Under the pieces are notes generated by a model. That model was not told the origin of the DNA, did no database searches, and was given only the letters and a program-made list of their open reading frames with translations. From the NCBI RefSeq assembly GCF_051513965.1, contig NZ_CP195847.1, positions 992,001-1,056,000 on the forward strand: a stretch of DNA of 64,000 nt, in the 5' to 3' direction. The DNA is from Paramicrobacterium sp051513965. GTDB taxonomy: Bacteria; Actinomycetota; Actinomycetes; Actinomycetales; Microbacteriaceae. How positions within the stretch are numbered: position 1 is the first letter of the stretch; each line of letters opens with the position of its first letter. Below, piece by piece: positions 58,483 to 64,000 of the stretch. Made by a program: the position numbers and the translations under genes.

Positions 58483-59652
58483 TCAGCGCGGTGAGAGACC
58501 GAGCTTTCGGCCAGCCAGTCCGCGCCCGCGACCGACGAGAGCGTCCGAGGCCGCGATGATCGCGCGCGACGCCGCATCATCGGGGTCGGAGAGCACGATC
58601 GGCGTGCCCGCGTCGCCTCCTGTGCGGAGCGGAACGCTGAGAGGCACGGATGCCAGAACCGGAACGTTCTCCGCCACGTCGGAGGACAGCCGTCGCGCGA
58701 CCTCCTCGCCGCCACCTGAGCCGAAGAGATCGAGCACGGTGCCGTCGGGCTGGGGGAGGCCCGCCATGTTCTCGATCACGCCGACGACCTTCTGTCCGGT
58801 CTGACGTGCCACGCGCCCTGAACGCTCCGCGACGTCGGCGGCGGCGGGCTGCGGCGTCGTCACGACCACGACCTCGGCATGGGGCAGCAGCTGCCCGACC
58901 GAGATCGCGATGTCGCCCGTTCCCGGCGGCAGATCGAGCAGAAGCACGTCGAGATCGCCGAAGTACACATCGGTGAGGAACTGATTGAGGGTGCGGTGCA
59001 GCATCGGGCCACGCCACGCGACCGCCGTCTGCTGGTCCTCGATGAACATTCCGATCGAGATGACTTTCACGCCGTGCGCGATCGGCGGCAGGATCATCTC
59101 ACCCACGCGCGTCGGCGTGATGATGAGAGGCTCACCGTCATCGTCGACTGCACCCTCGACGAGTCCGAGGAGACCGGGAATAGAGAACCCGTGGACATCC
59201 GCGTCGATCAGCCCGACTGAGAGACCGCGCTCTGCCATCGCGACCGCGAGGTTCGCGGTGAGCGTCGACTTGCCGACACCGCCCTTGCCGCTCGTGATCG
59301 TGAAGACTCGAGTGAGGGAGTCAGGCGTGAACGGCATGGCGCGTTTGGTGCCGCGGAGCCGTTCGATGAGGGCGGTGCGCTCAGCGGGCGTCATGACTCC
59401 GACGTTGACGGTGACGGATGCCGCGCCCGGCGCCGACTCTGCGGCGGCGCGAACGTCCGCTTCGATCGCGTTCGCCGCGGGGCATCCCACGATCGTGAGC
59501 GTGATATCGACCGTGACGGCGCCGTTCTCGTCGGCCGTGACATCCCTCACCATGTCGAGTTCGGTGATCGGCTTTCTGATCTCGGGGTCGATCACCCGAG
59601 CGAGCGCGCTGCGAACCGCAGCGACCAGCTCATCGGGACGGGGATGCGGCAT
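58483..59652 (-). CDS. mrp: Mrp/ApbC P-loop ATPase with N-terminal MIP18/DUF59 domain
   Basis: A 389-residue protein: residues 1 to about 85 are a DUF59/MIP18 domain (VIDPEIRKPITELDMV, VGCPAANAIEADV), followed by the Mrp ATPase with Walker A SGKGGVGKST at 121-130, the IDADVHGFSIPGLLG switch and LLLDLPPGTGD. It carries Fe-S clusters for assembly in other organisms. The usual C-terminal CxxC is missing, replaced by ENMAGLPQPDGT, as in some actinobacterial Mrp. The start ATG 59652 overlaps the DUF1003 gene by 23 bp. Confidence 0.9.
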   Translation of the reverse strand: MPHPRPDELVAAVRSALARVIDPEIRKPITELDMVRDVTADENGAVTVDITLTIVGCPAANAIEADVRAAAESAPGAASVTVNVGVMTPAERTALIERLRGTKRAMPFTPDSLTRVFTITSGKGGVGKSTLTANLAVAMAERGLSVGLIDADVHGFSIPGLLGLVEGAVDDDGEPLIITPTRVGEMILPPIAHGVKVISIGMFIEDQQTAVAWRGPMLHRTLNQFLTDVYFGDLDVLLLDLPPGTGDIAISVGQLLPHAEVVVVTTPQPAAADVAERSGRVARQTGQKVVGVIENMAGLPQPDGTVLDLFGSGGGEEVARRLSSDVAENVPVLASVPLSVPLRTGGDAGTPIVLSDPDDAASRAIIAASDALVGRGRGLAGRKLGLSPR

Positions 59653-60157
59653 CGTTCTCGTGTGCCTCCTTCGAGTCGTCGAGCTCGTCGAGCAGAGCAC
59701 GGAGCTCTTGGCGGATGAAGTCCTTCGATGCCATGTCGCGCATGGCCAGCCGGAGAGCGACGACCTCGCGAGCCAGATACTCGGTGTCGGCGAGGTTGCG
59801 CTCAGACCGCTGACGGTCCTGCTCGATCTGCACGCGATCGCGGTCGTCCTGGCGGTTCTGAGCGAGCAGGATGAGCGGCGCGGCGTAGGACGCCTGGAGC
59901 GAGAGCATGAGCGTCAGTGCGGTGAAGCCCAGAGCGACGGAATCGAAGCGCGCGGGTGCCGGGCCCCAGGTGTTCCAGACCATCCAGGCCGCGCAGAACA
60001 CCGTGAGCGCGAGGAGAAAACCGGGCGTGCCCATCGCGCGCGCAACCCACTCGGTGAAGCGACCGAACCGATCGCTGTCCGATCTGCGGGCGAACAGGGG
60101 AGTCCTCACTCCGCGGGGCGCGTCGAGTCGCTGGTCGTCCTTCGGGGATCTAGCCAT
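59630..60157 (-). CDS. DUF1003 membrane protein
   Basis: A 175-residue protein with two adjacent hydrophobic segments (FLLALTVFCAAWMVWNTW and ALGFTALTLMLSLQASYAAPLIL) preceded by a polar N terminus with RFGRFTEWVARAMGTP, and a C-terminal coiled-coil tail rich in Arg/Glu/Gln after the conserved NRQDDRDR. This is DUF1003 (Rv1231c-like), function unknown, typically next to an MgtE-N/CBS gene. It overlaps its neighbours by 8 and 23 bp. Confidence 0.9.
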   Translation of the reverse strand: MARSPKDDQRLDAPRGVRTPLFARRSDSDRFGRFTEWVARAMGTPGFLLALTVFCAAWMVWNTWGPAPARFDSVALGFTALTLMLSLQASYAAPLILLAQNRQDDRDRVQIEQDRQRSERNLADTEYLAREVVALRLAMRDMASKDFIRQELRALLDELDDSKEAHENDAASPSR

Positions 60158-61427
60158 GCGACGACCTCCTCACAGTCTCGTCTCTCACGGGTTCGTCGTC
60201 GTCCATGCTCCGCCAGTCGTCGGGCAGCAGGTAATCGAGGATGTCGTCAACGGTCACCACCCCGACGAGGCGTCTGGCGTCGTCGACGACGGGGACGGAC
60301 ACCAGATCGTAGCTGGCGAGGATGCGTGTCACCTCAGCGGCCGTGGCCTGCGCGCTCACCGGTTCGAGACTCTGGTCGAGGATCGCGCCCAGCCGCTCGT
60401 GCGGTGGGTGGCGCAGCATCCTCTGGTAATGCACCATGCCGAGGAACCGTCCGGTCGGAGGCTCGTACGGCGGAAGGGTGATGCACAGCGCGGCGCCGAG
60501 CGCGGGTGGAAGATCGGCCTTCCTGATGAGTGCGAGCCCCTCCGCGACGGTCGAATCGGCCGAGAGGATCACCGGCTCGGTCGTCATAAGGCCACCGGCC
60601 GTGTCGGACTCATATTCGAGGAGCATCCTGACATCTTCGGCCTCTTCGGGCTCCATGAGGCCGAGCAGCTGCTCCTGGCGTTCGTCTGGCAGCTGTGACA
60701 CCAGGTCGGTCGCGTCGTCCGGCTGCATCTGATCGAGAACGGATGCCGCACGCTCATCGTCGATGTGTGCAAGAAGTGACACCTGGTCGTCGACCGGCAT
60801 CTCCTCGAGGGCATCCGCCAGTCGGCTGTCGCTGAGTTCGGCGGCGACGTCGAGCATGCGGTCCGCGGGCAGCTCGAGGAGAGTGTTCGCGAGGTCGGCG
60901 GGCTTGAGATCGGTGAAGCTCGCGACCAGGTGCTCGGCCGACTGCGCCTCGGTGGAGATCTTCTCGCGGATCTCCCGCCACGTGGCAAACGCCGTCGGGC
61001 CTTTCGCGAAGAGCGAGCCGCTGGTCTTGGGCCGGCGCACGAAGTACTGGCTGACGCTCCACGCGCCCACGCGCTTCTCATCGATCGCGACATCCTCGAT
61101 AGTCGCTTCGCCGGAGCCGTCGGTGAACTCGACCTTGCGGCCGAGGATCTCGGCGATCACCCGGATCTCGCCGCCACGCTGCTCGAAGCGGCGCAGATTG
61201 ATGAGACCGGTCGTGATGACCTGACCGGGGGAGATGGAGGTCACCCGACCGATCGGCACGAAGACGCGGCGTTTGCCGGGAATCTCCACGATCAGGCCGA
61301 CGACGCGGGGCGGATCGTTCGTGCGGTTCACCACCAGCACGTCGCGAACCTTGCCGACCCGGTCTCCAGCCGGATCGAACACTGTGCAGCCCGCGAGGCG
61401 GGCGACGAAGACGCGCGTGGAACTCAC
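60150..61427 (-). CDS. PRC-barrel + MgtE N-terminal + CBS domain protein, no channel domain
   Basis: A 425-residue soluble protein. Residues 1-80 form a PRC-barrel (CTVFDPAGDRVGKVRDVLV, GLIVEIPGKRRVFVPIG). About 155-265 is MgtE N domain, with LEEMPVDDQVSLLAHIDDE and LDQMQPDDATDLVSQLPDE. From about 270 two CBS domains follow (GLMTTEPVILSADSTVAEGL, then LDQSLEPVSA to VGVVTVDDILDYLLP). MgtE itself would add a magnesium channel after the CBS pair, which is absent here, so this is a regulator-type orphan like Rv1232c. GTG 61427 is 6 nt after TAAGTT. Confidence 0.9.
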   Translation of the reverse strand: MSSTRVFVARLAGCTVFDPAGDRVGKVRDVLVVNRTNDPPRVVGLIVEIPGKRRVFVPIGRVTSISPGQVITTGLINLRRFEQRGGEIRVIAEILGRKVEFTDGSGEATIEDVAIDEKRVGAWSVSQYFVRRPKTSGSLFAKGPTAFATWREIREKISTEAQSAEHLVASFTDLKPADLANTLLELPADRMLDVAAELSDSRLADALEEMPVDDQVSLLAHIDDERAASVLDQMQPDDATDLVSQLPDERQEQLLGLMEPEEAEDVRMLLEYESDTAGGLMTTEPVILSADSTVAEGLALIRKADLPPALGAALCITLPPYEPPTGRFLGMVHYQRMLRHPPHERLGAILDQSLEPVSAQATAAEVTRILASYDLVSVPVVDDARRLVGVVTVDDILDYLLPDDWRSMDDDEPVRDETVRRSSHG

Positions 61428-61433
61428 ATCACT

Positions 61434-61439
61434 AACTTA
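61434..61439 (-). promoter_or_regulatory. -10 element TAAGTT, leaderless
   Basis: TAAGTT on the minus strand lies 6 nt before GTG 61427. Confidence 0.5.
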
Positions 61440-61490
61440 GACCGATTGACCGATGGCGGGCATACCCTCCGTCCGCACAGGCGAACATGG

Positions 61491-61496
61491 GACAAT
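61491..61496 (+). promoter_or_regulatory. -10 element GACAAT, leaderless
   Basis: GACAAT lies 6 nt before GTG 61503; the same hexamer at the same spacing precedes the aminopeptidase P start. Confidence 0.4.
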
Positions 61497-61502
61497 GTCA
61501 GC

Positions 61503-61997
61503 GTGAGCTACCAACAGACTTCCGGCCGCGGTCGCATGGCCTTTCAGGGCATCCCGAAGGGCGACGCTGTCGCGTCGTATGAGACGTACACCGAGGCGCA
61601 GCGAGCGGTCGACAAGCTGGCCGCCGCGGAGTTCCCCGTCAAGAAGGTGTCGATCATCGGCAGCGGCCTGACGAGCGTCGAGCGCGTCACAGGCAAGCTC
61701 AGCTATGGACGCGCGGCGGGCACCGGTGCGTTCAGCGGTGCCTGGCTCGGACTCTTTTTCGGTCTCGTGCTCGTGCTCATCAATCCCGCAGCCGACATCG
61801 TCTTCATCGGCGCGGCGGTGCTCATCGGCGCGGCCTTCGGCATGGTGTTCACGATGTTCAACTACGGCATCAACCGCAAGCGCCGTGACTTCAGCTCTAT
61901 GGTGCAGATCGTCGCCAGCTCGTACTCGGTCGTGGTCGAGCCAGACGTCGCCAACAAAGCCCGCCACGTTCTGGGCGTCGAACAGCCGCCGCTCTGA
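61503..61997 (+). CDS. general stress-type protein with YflT-like domain
   Basis: A 164-residue protein with ASYETYTEAQRAVDKLAAAEFPVKKVSIIGSG, the N-terminal general stress protein 17M (YflT) module, then a glycine-rich two-helix membrane hairpin (GTGAFSGAWLGLFFGLVLVL and IFIGAAVLIGAAFGMVF, read from sequence) and a C-terminal strand set ending SSYSVVVEPDVANKARHVLG. It diverges from the MgtE-N/CBS gene and is placed as in M. tuberculosis. Function unknown; likely membrane-associated. Confidence 0.85.
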   Translation: MSYQQTSGRGRMAFQGIPKGDAVASYETYTEAQRAVDKLAAAEFPVKKVSIIGSGLTSVERVTGKLSYGRAAGTGAFSGAWLGLFFGLVLVLINPAADIVFIGAAVLIGAAFGMVFTMFNYGINRKRRDFSSMVQIVASSYSVVVEPDVANKARHVLGVEQPPL

Positions 61998-62040
61998 CAG
62001 ACTCCTCGTCTGACGCATGCCGCGTCGTGATGACGATGAA

Positions 62041-62083
62041 GAAGCCGAGAGGATGCCGCGTCAGGCGGCATCCTCTCGGCTTT
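62041..62083. terminator. bidirectional terminator
   Basis: An 18-19-bp stem, about 62041-62059 with 62065-62083 and a 5-nt loop, followed by a T-rich stretch. Between convergent stress-protein and aminopeptidase genes. Confidence 0.88.
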
Positions 62084-62102
62084 CTCCGCCGGTGATCCGG
62101 CG

Positions 62103-63521
62103 CTACTTCGAGGTCTTCTCGGCGATCCAGGCCTCGACCTCATCGGCCGTGCGGGGAATCGCCGCGGACAGGTTCACGGCGCCGTCTGCAGTGACCAGGA
62201 TGTCGTCTTCGATGCGGACGCCGATGCCGCGGAACTCCTCGGGCACCGTGAGGTCGTCGGGCTGGAAGTACAGGCCGGGCTCGATTGTGAAGACCATGCC
62301 CTCCGTGACCTCGCCGTCGTGGTACATGTCACGGCGGGCCTGCGCGCAGTCGTGCACGTCGAGCCCCAGGTGGTGGCTTGTGCCGTGCACCATGTAGCGG
62401 CGGTGGAACTGGTTCTCGGGCCGCTGTGCCTCCTCCGCGGAGACGGGCAACAGGCCCCACTCGGCAGTCTTCTCGGCGATGACGCGCATAGCCTCGGCGT
62501 GCACCTCGCGGAAGATAATGCCCGGGCGCACGATGGCGAACGCGGCGTCGGCGGCCTCACGAACGGCCTCGTAGATCATTCGCTGCACATCGGTGAACGT
62601 GCCGCTCGCGGGGAGTGTGCGCGTGATGTCTGCGGTGTAGAGGCTGTCGAGCTCGACGCCGGCGTCCATCAGCATGAGATCGCCCGGAACCACCGGCCCG
62701 TCGTTTCGCGTCCAGTGCAGAATGCAGGCATGAGGGCCGGATGCCGCAATCGTGTCGTAGCCGACCGCGTTGCCGTCGAGGCGGGCTCGCGTGTAGAAGA
62801 CGCCCTCGACAGCGCGCTCGCCACGAGGCTCGCGGATGATCCGGGGGAAGTCTGCGATCACGTCGTCGAAACCGCGCTGCGTCGCGTCGACCGCGGCCTG
62901 CAGCTGTGCGATCTCGTAGTCGTCTTTCACGAGGCGCAGCTCGGAGGTGAAGGTGGCCAGAGCGTCGTCCTCGAGGGTCACATCGTCGTCGGTCGCTGTG
63001 AAAGCATCGAGGTGTGCCGTCGCGAGGTCGAGGTCCGATGCGACCTGGGCGAGTGACGGGCGCGCGCCGATCCAGAATTCGCCGATCGTCGGGTTCGCGT
63101 AGAACTCAGACGACGTGCGGTCGGCACGTTCGCGGAAGTACAGGGTGACGTCATGCCCGTCAGCGGTGGGCTCGAAGACGAGAACCGAGTCCGGCTCGGA
63201 GTCCGAACCCCATCCGGTGAGGTGGGAGAACGCCGAGTGTGCGCGGAAGGGGTAGTCGCAGTCGTTCGAGCGGACCTTGAGCGAGCCCGCCTCGATGACG
63301 AGGCGCTTTCCGGTGAACGCCTCTGAGACGGCGTCGCGGCGCTTGCGCGCGTAGCTCGCCACCTCGCGTGCCGGGGGAAGGACGTCATCGCGCTCAGCCC
63401 ATCCCTGGCCAATGTAGTCGCGGAACGCCGTGCTCGACGGCGTCGTCGAGCGGTTGCTTGTTCCGGGGGTCTCTGTGCGGTCTTGTGTTCCCACAGTGTC
63501 GTTTGCGGCTGGTGTCTCCAT
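62103..63521 (-). CDS. Xaa-Pro aminopeptidase (aminopeptidase P)
   Basis: A 472-residue M24B peptidase with a pita-bread fold, cleaving the N-terminal residue before proline. The metal ligands are in LMLMDAGVELDSLYTADITRT (two Asp), MVHGTSHHLGLDVHD (His), TIEPGLY (Glu) and VRIEDDI (Glu), the standard set. The N-terminal domain spans residues 1-230 and shows FSHLTGWGSDSEPDSVLVFEP. ATG 63521 is 6 nt after GACAAT. Housekeeping function expected in the cytoplasm. Confidence 0.92.
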   Translation of the reverse strand: METPAANDTVGTQDRTETPGTSNRSTTPSSTAFRDYIGQGWAERDDVLPPAREVASYARKRRDAVSEAFTGKRLVIEAGSLKVRSNDCDYPFRAHSAFSHLTGWGSDSEPDSVLVFEPTADGHDVTLYFRERADRTSSEFYANPTIGEFWIGARPSLAQVASDLDLATAHLDAFTATDDDVTLEDDALATFTSELRLVKDDYEIAQLQAAVDATQRGFDDVIADFPRIIREPRGERAVEGVFYTRARLDGNAVGYDTIAASGPHACILHWTRNDGPVVPGDLMLMDAGVELDSLYTADITRTLPASGTFTDVQRMIYEAVREAADAAFAIVRPGIIFREVHAEAMRVIAEKTAEWGLLPVSAEEAQRPENQFHRRYMVHGTSHHLGLDVHDCAQARRDMYHDGEVTEGMVFTIEPGLYFQPDDLTVPEEFRGIGVRIEDDILVTADGAVNLSAAIPRTADEVEAWIAEKTSK

Positions 63522-63527
63522 GCCGCC

Positions 63528-63533
63528 ATTGTC
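63528..63533 (-). promoter_or_regulatory. -10 element GACAAT of the aminopeptidase P gene
   Basis: GACAAT on the minus strand lies 6 nt before ATG 63521. Confidence 0.45.
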
Positions 63534-63555
63534 TCACTTGCGGCTGACAGCCGGC

Positions 63556-64000
63556 CTACCGTTCAGCAGACGCTTCGGAGGGCTGAAGCGTGGCGACGAT
63601 CGGCCTGTGGTCACTGCCGGCGGCATCCTGGTCTCTCACCACGTGCACCGCGCGAACCCGCCAGTCCGCGGTCGCCATGACGTGGTCGATGGGTGCGCCC
63701 ACGAGCGCCGGCCACTCTGTGTGCCACGTGCCGACCGCACCGCTTCCACCGGACACCGCGGCGTCAGCGCAGCGACCGAGGTCTCCGCCGTCGACCCCGT
63801 GCGAGAACATGTGGTCGATGGTCGCGTTGAAATCGCCCGCCATGATCACGCTGCCCGTCGCGCACTGATCCGCGAGCCATGCCAGATCATCTCGCCAGTT
63901 CTGCATCTGAGTCTTCATCGGGGCAACCGCGTGCACGGCAACGATGCGGGGGCCGTCTCCATCGGTCGGTTCGAGGACGGCGGACGGCAGAACGGACGTG
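63556..64000 (-). CDS. endonuclease/exonuclease/phosphatase family protein (5' truncated)
   Basis: The frame is open to the right edge of the window, so the N-terminal part lies outside. About 147 residues remain. VIMAGDFNATIDH is the family's GDFN motif and AAGSDHRPIVATL the C-terminal SDHRP motif, with aspartate and histidine metal/catalytic residues; PRIVAVHAVAP precedes them. Actinobacterial members are often membrane-anchored hydrolases with such a C-terminal domain; the substrate is unknown. It follows the aminopeptidase P gene on the same strand. Confidence 0.88.
   Translation of the reverse strand, partial: TSVLPSAVLEPTDGDGPRIVAVHAVAPMKTQMQNWRDDLAWLADQCATGSVIMAGDFNATIDHMFSHGVDGGDLGRCADAAVSGGSGAVGTWHTEWPALVGAPIDHVMATADWRVRAVHVVRDQDAAGSDHRPIVATLQPSEASAER

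Overview
The window is chromosomal DNA from a high-GC actinobacterium, most likely of the Microbacteriaceae (Microbacterium-like). The indications are GC-rich third codon positions, many GTG starts, many apparently leaderless genes, and the gene sets dapC-fdxA, dapD/dapE, DUF3117, tatB-mrp and MoeZ-type ThiF. Family and genus are inferred from composition and gene content; no database was searched. I see no phage, insertion sequence, CRISPR, tRNA or rRNA. The window looks like core and transport/metabolic DNA with one small accessory-looking patch at about 9.7-15.3 kb.

Layout: (1) 0-2.7 kb holds a truncated gene, a MOSC protein, an aldo/keto reductase and a lipoprotein. (2) 2.7-7 kb is thiamine-thiazole synthesis: thiE diverges from thiO-thiS-thiG-thiF/moeZ, the latter headed by a TPP riboswitch, and the two transcripts appear to share one symmetrical -10 element. 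(3) 7-9.7 kb holds small enzymes (dienelactone-hydrolase-like, GNAT, Nudix, VOC). (4) 9.7-15.3 kb holds two unrecognised proteins, a fused chorismate-utilising/glutamine amidotransferase enzyme of PhzE/TrpEG type behind a Trp-Trp leader peptide and attenuator, and a flavin monooxygenase divergent from a TetR regulator with two matching palindromic operators between them. (5) 15.3-20.8 kb is the de novo NAD operon nrtR-nadA-nadB-nadC-cysteine desulfurase. (6) 20.9-25.7 kb is the glycine cleavage operon gcvT-gcvH-gcvP under a tandem glycine riboswitch.

(7) 25.7-28.6 kb has acetate symporter actP with its DUF485 partner, and a CPBP membrane protease. (8) 28.6-42.5 kb has an orphan family-5 solute-binding lipoprotein and two complete oligopeptide ABC transporters, one on each strand, each with a fused double ATPase. 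(9) 42.5-49.9 kb has typA, a lipoprotein, the AzlCD branched-chain amino acid exporter, a membrane protein, fdxA-dapC and citrate synthase. (10) 49.9-64 kb has a penicillin-acylase-family protein, divergent dapD/dapE for lysine/diaminopimelate, a GT-C-like membrane protein, DUF3117, an O-methyltransferase, tatB, an MFS transporter, the overlapping trio mrp-DUF1003-MgtE_N/CBS, a general-stress-type protein, aminopeptidase P and a truncated endonuclease/exonuclease/phosphatase gene.

Regulation is unusually readable: two metabolite riboswitches (TPP, glycine), one transcriptional attenuator (Trp), one NAD repressor gene at the head of its operon, one TetR divergon with paired operators, strong hairpins between convergent genes, and at least a dozen starts placed 6-7 nt after a TANNNT-like -10 hexamer, which predicts leaderless mRNAs.
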